Shown here: piece after piece, positions 1 to 6,779 of the stretch
How positions within the stretch are numbered: the stretch's first letter is position 1
How the letters are laid out: every line of letters starts with the position of its first letter
NCBI GenBank assembly: GCA_050732575.1
Contig: JBOHRF010000166.1
Coordinates: 1 to 10,370 of the forward strand
DNA: 10,370 bases
Source of the DNA: JBBDWZ01 sp050732575
GTDB lineage: Bacteria; Gemmatimonadota; Gemmatimonadetes; Longimicrobiales; RSA9
Direction of reading: 5' to 3'
Program-made: the position numbers and the translations under genes
The notes under the pieces: generated by a model
Seen by the model: the letters and a program-made list of their open reading frames with translations, nothing else
The model's database searches: none
What the model was told of the DNA's origin: nothing

Positions 1-2504
1 AGCTTCTCCAGATCCGCATCGGCGAAGGTCAGGATCTGGGACAGGAACGCGTACAACCTCACGTAATCGCTGAGCGCACTGCGAAAGTCCTGCTGGTCCG
101 GGCGGGCCAGATCGCGGAAGCGCTCCACGATGGGCGCCAGAATGGCGTAGAGCTGATCCTGCGTGCCCTTTTTGTCGAAATAGACCCTGGCGAAAGCCGC
201 GCCTTCCGCAACCGTGTAAACCGGATAGTCGAGCAGCTTGCTCTGAACCTCGTACAGCAGATTGGGATCAGTTTCCTCGGACAGGAGCGTGGTCTCGTAG
301 TATGGCTCGAACGCTTCCCGGATCTCATCGGCTTCGTTGGCGAAGTCCAGCACCATGGTGCCGCGTTTGTCCGGGTGTGTGCGGTTGAGCCGGGAGAGCG
401 TCTGCACCGCGTTCACGCCGCCCAGCTTCTTGTCCACGTACATGGTGTGCAAGAAGGGTTGGTCGAAGCCGGTCTGGAATTTGTTGGCCACGATGAGGAA
501 CCGGTATTCCGGAGCTTCGAAGGTCTTCGCGGTCTGCCGTTCCGAGACTCCATTCATGCCTGCTTCCGTGTACCGCCGGCCGCCGTCATCGACCTCGCCC
601 GAGAACGCGACCAGCGCCATGAACGGCAATCGCCTCTCGACCAGGTAGCGGTCCAGGGCCAGCTTGTAGCGGACGGCATGCAGGCGGGAGCGCGTCACGA
701 TCATGGCCTTGGCCCGACCACCCATCTCCTGCTGCGTGTGCGCCACGAAATGCTCGACCATGATGCGCACCTTCTCATTGATCGCATGAGGGTGCAGCTC
801 GACAAACGACTTGAGCAGGTACTCGGCCTTCTTCTTGTCGTAACGCGGGTCGTCCTCGATACGTTTGAGCAAGCGCCAGAACGCGCGATAGGTGCTGTAG
901 TTGGTCAGCACGTCCAGGATGAAGTTCTCCTCGATCGCCTGGCGCATGCTGTAGAGGTGGAACGGCTCGAACTTGCCATCCGCGCGCCGGGTGCCGAACA
1001 GCTCGAGCGTCTTGGACTTGGGCGTGGCTGTGAACGCAAACATCGAGAGGTTGGGCAGCCGGCCGCGTTTCTCCATCTCAGCAAGCACAGTGTCTTCCAG
1101 TTCCTCCTCAGGGGTTTGGCCGCGTGCGTCATCCGCTTCCGCCTCTTCCAGTGATCGAGCAGCCAACACCGATTTGAGACTCTTGGTGCTCTCACCCGAT
1201 TGCGACGAATGCGCCTCGTCCACGATCACGGCAAAGCGCTGACCGGGCAGCTCACCGATCTGCGCCGCAATCATGGGGAACTTCTGCAACGTCGTCACGA
1301 TGATGGTCTTGCCCGACTCCAGCGCCTGCTTGAGCTGGCGCGAGGTCGTGTCGATGTTCTCCACCACGCCCAGCGTCTGCTCGAACTGGCGCATCGTGGT
1401 CTGCAGCTGGCGGTCCAGCACGCGCCGGTCTGTGATCACTACGATCGAGTCGAAGACGCGCCGATCGTCCAGATCGTGCAGCGTCGAAAGCTGATGCGCC
1501 AGCCAGGCGATGGTGAAGCTTTTGCCGCTGCCGGCCGAGTGCTGGATCAGATAACGTTGTCCGGTGCCGTTGGTACGCGCATGAGACACCAAACGACGAA
1601 CCGCATCGAGTTGCTGGTAGCGCGGGAAAATGAGATGCCGTTTACCCGTCTTCCTGCCCTTCTCGTCTTCTTCTTCCACTTCGTGAATGAACTGGCGCAC
1701 CAGCTCGAGTACGCTGTCGCGCGCCCAGGTCTCCTCCCACAGGTACGCGGTCGCATAGCCCTTGCGCGTGGGTGACACCGGCGGGTTGCCGGCGCCACCA
1801 AACCGCCCCTGGTTGAAGGGCAGGAACCGCGTGCCGAGCCCCAGCAAGTGCGTCGTGACGTAGACCAGGTCCGGATCAACTGCGAAATGGGCGAGGCAAC
1901 GGCCGTAGCTGAAGAGCGGCTCGCGCGGATCGCGATCCTTCTTGTATTGCCGGATCGCATCCTGTACGTCCTGACCGGTCAGTGGATTCTTCAGCTCGAC
2001 CGTGAAGAGCGGAATGCCATTCAGGAACAACACCAGGTCGGGGCACTTCTCACACGTCTCACTGTAGCGGAGCTGACGGACCACGCAGAACAGGTTGGCC
2101 GCGTGAATTCGGCGTGTTTCTTCATTGAGCCCGCTGGCTGGACGGAAGTAGGCCAGCCGGAACTTGCAGCCCGAGTCCTTGATGCCCTGGCGCAGCACAT
2201 CCAGCGCGCCGCGCCGCTCGATCTCGGAGGCCAGCCGNNNNNNNNNNCCGTAGTGCTGCTCCAGCTTCTTCCACTCCTGCGGCTGGGTGGCCAGGATGAA
2301 ATCGATCGCATCGCGTGGCAGCAGGCAGAGCGCGCGGTCGTAGTCGTCCGGATTTCGTTTGCGATACCCGCCCGGAACCGCATCGCCGTAGCCCGGCTTC
2401 GACTCGCGAATTGCGGTGGAGTCTCCCGCGCACGCGTCCGGACCGTGCTGCAGCAGCGCGCATTCGATGGCGTCCTCCAGGCTCTTTTCGGCGACCTCAG
2501 TCAT
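1..2504 (-). CDS. hsdR: Type I restriction enzyme R subunit (HsdR), partial at 3' end
   Basis: This is the endonuclease and DNA-translocating motor subunit of a type I restriction-modification complex. The frame is open from ATG at 2504 to the window edge (about 834 codons, counting the N run as 10 bases). The N-terminal nuclease domain shows D156 and E170-L-K172 (VELKNPLTG), the PD-(D/E)XK pattern of HsdR. The SF2 helicase motor follows: Walker A SAGSGKS (about 324-330), DEAH box 429-432, motif III TATP 492-495 and motif VI QTLSRLNR 701-708. Family members are usually around 1000 residues, so the missing C-terminal part, which normally contacts the methylase, lies outside the window. The start is supported by a Shine-Dalgarno at 2511-2515, and it overlaps the upstream ATPase stop by 8 bp (ATGACTGA), suggesting coupled translation. 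Identity is near certain; intactness cannot be judged because of the gap and the edge. Confidence 0.95.
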   Translation of the reverse strand, partial: MTEVAEKSLEDAIECALLQHGPDACAGDSTAIRESKPGYGDAVPGGYRKRNPDDYDRALCLLPRDAIDFILATQPQEWKKLEQHYXXXXRLASEIERRGALDVLRQGIKDSGCKFRLAYFRPASGLNEETRRIHAANLFCVVRQLRYSETCEKCPDLVLFLNGIPLFTVELKNPLTGQDVQDAIRQYKKDRDPREPLFSYGRCLAHFAVDPDLVYVTTHLLGLGTRFLPFNQGRFGGAGNPPVSPTRKGYATAYLWEETWARDSVLELVRQFIHEVEEEDEKGRKTGKRHLIFPRYQQLDAVRRLVSHARTNGTGQRYLIQHSAGSGKSFTIAWLAHQLSTLHDLDDRRVFDSIVVITDRRVLDRQLQTTMRQFEQTLGVVENIDTTSRQLKQALESGKTIIVTTLQKFPMIAAQIGELPGQRFAVIVDEAHSSQSGESTKSLKSVLAARSLEEAEADDARGQTPEEELEDTVLAEMEKRGRLPNLSMFAFTATPKSKTLELFGTRRADGKFEPFHLYSMRQAIEENFILDVLTNYSTYRAFWRLLKRIEDDPRYDKKKAEYLLKSFVELHPHAINEKVRIMVEHFVAHTQQEMGGRAKAMIVTRSRLHAVRYKLALDRYLVERRLPFMALVAFSGEVDDGGRRYTEAGMNGVSERQTAKTFEAPEYRFLIVANKFQTGFDQPFLHTMYVDKKLGGVNAVQTLSRLNRTHPDKRGTMVLDFANEADEIREAFEPYYETTLLSEETDPNLLYEVQSKLLDYPVYTVAEGAAFARVYFDKKGTQDQLYAILAPIVERFRDLARPDQQDFRSALSDYVRLYAFLSQILTFADADLEK
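2238..2247. other. Assembly gap (10 Ns) inside hsdR
   Basis: Ten consecutive Ns interrupt hsdR at about residue 86. The frame is the same on both sides if the gap is truly 10 bases: EWKKLEQHYG before it and RLASEIERRG after it. From memory of the family, about 8-10 residues usually separate these two blocks, whereas 10 Ns encode only about 3. The Ns are therefore probably a placeholder for a slightly longer missing piece, and residue numbers downstream of here are approximate. Confidence 0.9.
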
Positions 2505-3711
2505 GGGGTTTCCTCTTCGCCGGCGTGCGCGAGCGACGTCCACGCGGCAGTAGCGCAGACGCCTCGCCCGCGGCGATGACCTCCAGCGGCAGGACGGTCA
2601 CACGCTCGGCCAGTTCGTACGTGCGCGATCCCGGATACAGCACCGTGAGATGATCCAGGCGCAGATCATCGAGCGCAGTGCGCATCGATGGTGTGAGCCG
2701 TGGTGCGTCCTCGCGCTTGATCTCTACGCCATACCGGCGCCCGTTCTTCAAGAGCAGCAAATCAAGCTCGGCGCCTGCGTGCGTAGCCCAGAAATGTGCA
2801 GCGTCCGGCTCTGTCAGCTTGATGACTTCCTCAATGGCGTAGCCTTCCCACGAGCTGCCCAGCTTGGGATGCGTGTGCAGGTCACGCTCCGTGTGTATGC
2901 CCAGCAACTGATGCAGCAGACCGGTATCGCGAATGTAGATTTTGGGCGCCTTCACCTGGCGCTTCAACAGGTTCTCGTGAAACGGTGGCAACTGCCTGAC
3001 CATGAAGATCTCGGTAAGCAGATCCAGATATTGGCGCACCGTCGGCTGGCTTATGCCCAGCGATCGCGCCGGCTCCGCGGCGTTCCAGATGTTGCCGTGA
3101 TAATGCGCGAGCATTCTCCAGAAGCGGAGCAGCGCCGCGGCCGGAATGCGAATGCCCAGCTGCGGCAGGTCGCGCTCGAGCAGCGTGTGTACAAACTGCT
3201 CGCGCCAGCGCACGCTGTCACCCTCCGAGCGCGCCAGGTAGGCTGGCGGAAAGCTGCCGCGGCGCCAGTGCCGTGGCAGCAACGACCCACCCAGCTCCTC
3301 CAGGCGGAATCCCGCCATGGTGAGCCGCTCAATGCGGCCGGCCAGGCTCTCCGATGACTGGCGCAGAAGTTCGGGCGAGGCACTGCCCAGAATCAGGAAA
3401 CGCGCGCGCACCGGGCGCCGGTCGGCCAGCACGCGCAGAACGGGGAAGAGATCGGGCCGGCGCTGGACCTCGTCGATTACCACGAGTCCGCGCAGTTTGC
3501 TCAGCGCGGTCATGGGCTGGTCCAGGCGGGCCAGGCTGATCGGATCCTCGAGGTCGAAGTACTGCGGCGAATTCGGGGATAGGATCCAGCGGCCGGCCGT
3601 GGTCTTGCCGCACTGGCGCGGGCCGATGAGGCCGACCACGGGACTGCGCCGGAGTGCGGCGTACAGCTCGGCCAGGAGGCGCGGACGGTTGACCAGGCGG
3701 TTCGAGATCAC
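2497..3711 (-). CDS. AAA_14/DUF4143 ATPase with PD-(D/E)XK-like C-terminus
   Basis: A 404-residue protein of the ATP-binding AAA_14 plus DUF4143 family; its molecular role is not established. The N-terminal P-loop domain has Walker A GPRQCGKTT (30-38), Walker B VVIDEVQ (77-83) and a sensor-1-like GSAS (109-112). A winged-helix-like segment follows at about 212-241 (SLGISQPTVRQYLDLLTE). The C-terminal domain has E294/E295, D317 and E330-I-K332 spaced as in the PD-(D/E)XK nuclease fold. The length fits the family. The start is GTG (VISNRL): the upstream in-frame stop is at 3742-3744 and there is no ATG between. No Shine-Dalgarno is visible, and the GTG lies in the 3' arm of a stem-loop (3709-3749). 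The gene sits 50 bp after hsdS and overlaps hsdR by 8 bp. Such ATPases are seen in defence and mobile regions; a regulatory or accessory role for restriction is inference only. Confidence 0.88.
   Translation of the reverse strand: MISNRLVNRPRLLAELYAALRRSPVVGLIGPRQCGKTTAGRWILSPNSPQYFDLEDPISLARLDQPMTALSKLRGLVVIDEVQRRPDLFPVLRVLADRRPVRARFLILGSASPELLRQSSESLAGRIERLTMAGFRLEELGGSLLPRHWRRGSFPPAYLARSEGDSVRWREQFVHTLLERDLPQLGIRIPAAALLRFWRMLAHYHGNIWNAAEPARSLGISQPTVRQYLDLLTEIFMVRQLPPFHENLLKRQVKAPKIYIRDTGLLHQLLGIHTERDLHTHPKLGSSWEGYAIEEVIKLTEPDAAHFWATHAGAELDLLLLKNGRRYGVEIKREDAPRLTPSMRTALDDLRLDHLTVLYPGSRTYELAERVTVLPLEVIAAGEASALLPRGRRSRTPAKRKPHD
2511..2515 (-). promoter_or_regulatory. Ribosome binding site of hsdR
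   Basis: The minus strand reads GAGGA, then six bases (AACCCC), then the hsdR ATG at 2504. It is the clearest Shine-Dalgarno in the window and fixes the hsdR start. It lies inside the last codons of the upstream ATPase gene, so ribosomes finishing that gene would pass over it. Confidence 0.7.
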
Positions 3712-3749
3712 CTTGAAAAATGAAAGGCTGGCTTTCGATTTTCAAGGTG
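3709..3749 (-). promoter_or_regulatory. 41-bp stem-loop covering the ATPase start codon
   Basis: A perfect 11-bp inverted repeat, CACCTTGAAAA and TTTTCAAGGTG, encloses a second 5-bp stem (GAAAG/CTTTC) with a 5-base loop and a 2x2 internal mismatch. It begins 12 bases after the hsdS stop. In the mRNA the GTG start of the DUF4143 ATPase is the last three bases of the 3' arm, paired with CAC. It is not a canonical terminator, since its T run lies within the 3' arm and no T tract follows the stem. It could gate translation of the ATPase, and through overlap that of hsdR, or act as a protein-binding site. Confidence 0.65.
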
Positions 3750-3761
3750 CGCGCTCTGGGA

Positions 3762-5150
3762 TCAGGCGGAATGAGAGCGTACGTCGATCTTGCCAGTGAC
3801 GGCGGCGGAGATGAGGGCGGTACGGAGCTCGTTGAGGTATGCGATGCCAGAATTGACCCTCCTGGCTAGTGCATCAAGTTTGGTCAGCTCCAAGGAAACA
3901 TACTGGGCGATCGCCCGCTGCTCCGGAAATAGAGGAAGGGGCACAACAAGAGTACGCCAACGGTCCATTCTGATTGCACGAGTGCCGTGCGCAGCATCTT
4001 CTACGGTGCTTCCTAGCAAACCGGCAGCGACGCCATTGAACCACGACGCCATGAAGGCTGGGTCAACACCGGTGCGGCAATGAAGGGCTTTCATATCCTG
4101 GTTGATTGTCACTTGAGCCGTCGTGACAGCAACCGGAAATGAGTGTGCGAGTATCATCCCGCGGACGACGATGAGTACAACCGGAGGAGATACTAGCTTG
4201 AGACCAGTTTCTGTGACCGCACGTTCAGTTATTGATTCCTCAGCGGACGCAATCTCGGTTCGCTTCATGTCCTTGGGTGAGACCCAAGGTATATCGCCAT
4301 CCCAAAACGACCGTTCTTCCCGGGATGGCGTTCCCCCACTTACGGCGTCGCAAAGAGTCCATATCGGCCTGAGTTGCCAATGCGCTGGCACTGCGCCAAG
4401 CCATTCAACTGCGGAGTCCTTCATCGGGACAGCCGGATCGAGTCCCTTGGTGACGGCCCTGGTGATCACGACAGTGCGCTTCTCCTGCAGCAGCTCGATT
4501 AGTCGTTCCTTCTTTGCTACCAACGCATCGATCTTGGCCGTCTCGCGGTCCAGAAACGCGGCAATGGCGCGTTGCTCATCGAGCGGCGGCACCACGAACA
4601 CTCCAGCCTGTATCGCGTCGCCGCCCAGACCGAAGCGCGTTATTCCGTTGGCTGCAACCTGAAACTGATCGCGGATTCCCACGGCGGCGAATGCTCGAGC
4701 AAGAAATCGACCATCCAGAATACTCACGTCCGGTCGGATCAAGGCCAAGTGGTAGCCGCAAAGGACATCGCGCAATTCTTCCGTTACTACGGCTGGAACG
4801 GCAATGTCAATCCACGATTCCGAGTCCTTCGTTATCAGGACGTCACCCGGACGCAACGAAAAACGGCGGACCTGTTCCGGCGTTGCTGAAGCGGACATGA
4901 ATTGGAGGGAGCTCGTTATGCGCTCGTTGTAGTACACGTCGATGTAATTGCAGAGTCTGACTGGCTCCTGCCCTTCAACCGCGTGTTTGTCAACGTTACT
5001 GAGCCGCACGGACGCGATCGTTTTGAGGCGCCGCACGTCCCAGCCTGCGGGGATGTAACCTAACCCGTCGGTACCCGAGTCCCTGTACTCGGGGTACGCC
5101 CTGAACCGCCGCAGCGCAAACTCAGGCGGCGATGCCACGTCGTCGATCAT
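3762..5150 (-). CDS. hsdS: Type I restriction-modification specificity subunit (HsdS)
   Basis: This is the DNA-recognition subunit that directs HsdM methylation and HsdR cleavage to a bipartite site. The 462 residues show the two-fold layout of the family. The first target-recognition domain spans about 1-190, opening with GLGYIPAGWDVRRL (29-42). The central conserved helix follows at about 188-239 (PPLDEQRAIAAFLDRETAKI). The second recognition domain spans about 245-405, opening with VEWLGAVPAHW. The C-terminal conserved helix (FPEQRAIAQYV onward) ends the protein. Full length is normal for a two-TRD HsdS, with no break. The ATG at 5150 overlaps the upstream TGA by 4 bp (ATGA) and has no evident Shine-Dalgarno, fitting coupled translation. 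GC drops to about 48-50% in sampled lines of the second recognition domain, which fits swapping or import of recognition sequence. The recognised sequence cannot be read from the protein by eye. Confidence 0.95.
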   Translation of the reverse strand: MIDDVASPPEFALRRFRAYPEYRDSGTDGLGYIPAGWDVRRLKTIASVRLSNVDKHAVEGQEPVRLCNYIDVYYNERITSSLQFMSASATPEQVRRFSLRPGDVLITKDSESWIDIAVPAVVTEELRDVLCGYHLALIRPDVSILDGRFLARAFAAVGIRDQFQVAANGITRFGLGGDAIQAGVFVVPPLDEQRAIAAFLDRETAKIDALVAKKERLIELLQEKRTVVITRAVTKGLDPAVPMKDSAVEWLGAVPAHWQLRPIWTLCDAVSGGTPSREERSFWDGDIPWVSPKDMKRTEIASAEESITERAVTETGLKLVSPPVVLIVVRGMILAHSFPVAVTTAQVTINQDMKALHCRTGVDPAFMASWFNGVAAGLLGSTVEDAAHGTRAIRMDRWRTLVVPLPLFPEQRAIAQYVSLELTKLDALARRVNSGIAYLNELRTALISAAVTGKIDVRSHSA

Positions 5151-5743
5151 GATTCGGTCGGGAGTGCTGCGGCCCGTATGACCAGTTGAACTTCGCTGTT
5201 ATCGATCACCGTATAAACCGGGAGAGTTCCCGACAGTTTTCGGCTCTCCTCGATGATGATGGGCACTCCATCACCTCGCCGATCCATTAAGCGTGACCGG
5301 CCGAGACCTGGCTCACCTGGAACCGGGCAACGCGCGAGCAGGGATACGATGAGCTCGTTCCGGCTGTACTGGCGCAGGTGCATGCTATCCGGTGTCAGCG
5401 TGTTGGCAAGACCACCCGGCACATCGAGCTCGAGGCGGTCGGCAAACATGTGTAAACGTACACGGGCACCGGCCATTGAGTAGTCGCGATGGGCGACGGC
5501 ATTGACCAGGGCCTCGAAGATGGCTCGAATGCTGAACTGATCATATTCGACGCGTGCGGTGACCTTTGCCGCCCGCACGAGCATGTTACGGCGGACAAAA
5601 TGAAGCGCCTCGACCACCTGATGGACTAGCGGTCCGCCAATATCCCGCGCGTCCACCTGGTAGTTCAAGTCCCGTCTGTCCCCTGCGTAAACGACGGCCT
5701 GGATCTCGGCGTGGGGCAGCCACTGCTGCGGGTTGCGCGTCGA
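5147..5743 (-). pseudogene. 5'-truncated Schlafen/AlbA_2-type ATP-binding protein (HATPase_c_4 part)
   Basis: Only the C-terminal part of an ATP-binding protein remains. Homology is recognisable up to 5743 (NPQQWLPHAEIQ...VVYAGD), where the frame meets TAA at 5744-5746. The first usable start is TTG at 5668, giving 173 residues. From that start, the GHKL/HATPase_c_4 features are an N-box EALVNAVAHRDY (E52, N56) and a G1-type motif DVPGG (82-86), followed by RNELIVSLLA and RRGDGVPIIIEES. Full-length relatives usually have about 400-500 residues, with an AlbA_2 (Schlafen-like) DNA-binding domain first; that domain is absent here. The TTG overlaps the TGA of the upstream abiEii remnant (TTGA), and its own TGA overlaps the hsdS ATG, so a short GHKL protein could still be made by coupled translation. 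I favour a degraded gene because the family segment clearly extends upstream of any start. Confidence 0.75.
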
Positions 5744-6174
5744 TTATCAACTTGCACTCGCATTCTGGCATTGCCCAGGCGCGCGGCCAGCGTGATTCGT
5801 TTGCCGCCGTACCCATCCTCGGGCCGGATCTCGTGGATGCGGATCGAGGTTGGGTCATAGGTCATCCCGTCCGGCTCAACCTCGGTGGTGCAGATGCTCG
5901 CTAAGTTCTCGTGCAACGCATCGTCAGAGAGGTCACCGAAGCCGAGAAAATCGGCGTCGCGGGTAGGCCTGAGCGTCTCACCCAGCCAAATGAGCATCAG
6001 TAGCGCTCCCTTCAAGACGAAACGCTCAGCATGCGGCGAGCGCGAAAGGCGGTACAGGAGCCGCTCGATCGCAAAACGCGTGAAAACCAGATTGGTATCC
6101 ACACCCAACGTTGCCGCGTGTTTGACCAGCCGCTCATGCACAGAATGCACGAGCCCTGTTTCTGGGACGCTCAC
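5665..6174 (-). pseudogene. abiEii: AbiEii nucleotidyltransferase toxin, truncated
   Basis: This is the N-terminal half of the AbiEii (DUF1814) toxin of a type IV toxin-antitoxin system; intact members are predicted nucleotidyltransferases that cause abortive infection or growth arrest. The start is GTG at 6174, overlapping the abiEi stop (GTGA). Recognisable family sequence covers residues 1-143: TRFAIERLLYRLSRSP (32-47), VLKGALLMLIW (53-63), the metal-binding TRDADF (D73, D75), LGFGD (77-81) and RVQVD (139-143). The last 26 or so residues to TGA at 5665 are out-of-frame sequence from the neighbouring gene. Intact family members are about 280-300 residues, and the missing C-terminal half carries the conserved EKL-type and KDFYDL-type helices. 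The remnant keeps part of the catalytic core but is unlikely to be an active toxin. Confidence 0.82.
5738..5752 (-). other. Deletion junction between abiEii and the ATP-binding gene
   Basis: On the minus strand abiEii-like coding reads R-V-Q-V-D and then, at about GTTGATAATCGACGCG, the AbiEii family resemblance stops. From there a different frame reads T-R-N-P-Q-Q-W-L-P-H, which belongs to the middle of the AlbA_2/HATPase_c_4 family. The abiEii frame itself continues as arginine-, serine- and proline-rich out-of-frame sequence to TGA at 5665. The 3' part of one gene and the 5' part of the other are therefore both missing at one point, as a single deletion, or an assembly misjoin, would produce. 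Confidence 0.7.
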
Positions 6175-6779
6175 GCGACCAGCGCCTCGACATATGGACC
6201 CATCACGCGCTCCACCCGGCAGATCCGCGCAAAATGGTCAATCTCGTCCATCGTAGTCCGCCGCTCGCGCCAGGCCTCACGGAGTGCCTCCAGCGCCACT
6301 TCCAGTCCAATCTTGTTTCGGTACTTGAATGCGTCCGCCACCGTCTTGGCCACTCCATAAACGCGTACACCCTGACCTTCGATGCTATGCGTCTCGATGC
6401 CTTCAGTGAGCGCCTTACCCGTGACCCGGACGATGTGAAGCGGTGGATACACAAGCGCGGGCCGCCGGGCCCGTCGGTCTATAGCCATCCAGATTGCGCC
6501 CGGGAGCTGCGTTCCAATGCCGTGAAAGCTGAGCGCGGAGAGCAGGCAGACTACACCGTGCGGAACCGCAGCCGCTGCGACCGCCAGGCCATGGTGTTCG
6601 CTGACCAGGGCATCAACCACGCGATATTGCCCGCGCGCGATTCGCTCCAGCGTGCCCTCCTGCACCATGCGACTCAGGGCCTGGCTGTGCACGCCTGCCT
6701 GATGCGCCACCCGAGAGCTGAGCACGCCACGTCCTCGGGCGAGGCGCAGAATACGCTGGCGATCGGTACGGTGCGGCAT
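6171..6779 (-). CDS. abiEi: AbiEi family antitoxin / transcriptional autorepressor
   Basis: This is the antitoxin of the type IV AbiE system: it represses its own promoter by DNA binding and counters AbiEii. The 202 residues fit the family. An N-terminal winged-helix domain (AbiEi_4-like) covers about 1-50, with RILRLARGRGVLSSRVAHQA leading into a GVHSQALSRMV recognition helix and the GTLERIARGQYR wing. The C-terminal part includes VVCLLSALSFHGIGTQLP (about 76-93) and VYGVAKTVADAFKYRNKIGL, both typical of AbiEi. The ATG at 6779 directly abuts a 48-bp palindrome and lies about 7 bases from a -10 element, so the message may be leaderless. The frame is intact, unlike its partner toxin. Its stop overlaps the abiEii GTG (GTGA). 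Retention of antitoxin plus operator after loss of the toxin suggests it may have kept a regulatory role. Confidence 0.9.
   Translation of the reverse strand: MPHRTDRQRILRLARGRGVLSSRVAHQAGVHSQALSRMVQEGTLERIARGQYRVVDALVSEHHGLAVAAAAVPHGVVCLLSALSFHGIGTQLPGAIWMAIDRRARRPALVYPPLHIVRVTGKALTEGIETHSIEGQGVRVYGVAKTVADAFKYRNKIGLEVALEALREAWRERRTTMDEIDHFARICRVERVMGPYVEALVA

Noticed and set aside
375..2579. Long plus-strand open frames at 375-1154, 1200-1775 and 1848-2579
   Set aside because: They lie antisense to hsdR, whose helicase and nuclease motifs are unmistakable. High GC makes stop-poor opposite frames, and their products resemble no family.
3709..3749. Rho-independent terminator after hsdS
   Set aside because: The stem has the right place, but its T run is inside the 3' arm and no T tract follows. 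It would also cut off the coupled ATPase and hsdR genes.
2650..3799. Plus-strand frames at 2650-3357 and 3317-3799
   Set aside because: Antisense shadows of the DUF4143 ATPase, with no motif and low-complexity Arg/Ser content.
3850..4620. Direct DNA repeats between the two conserved regions of hsdS that could drive recombination or phase variation
   Set aside because: The EQRAIA motifs are repeated in protein, but the codons differ at most third positions, and I saw no simple tandem repeat tract.
4123..4662. 179-codon plus-strand frame opposite hsdS
   Set aside because: Ser/Thr-rich antisense product with no family resemblance; HsdS on the minus strand explains the region.
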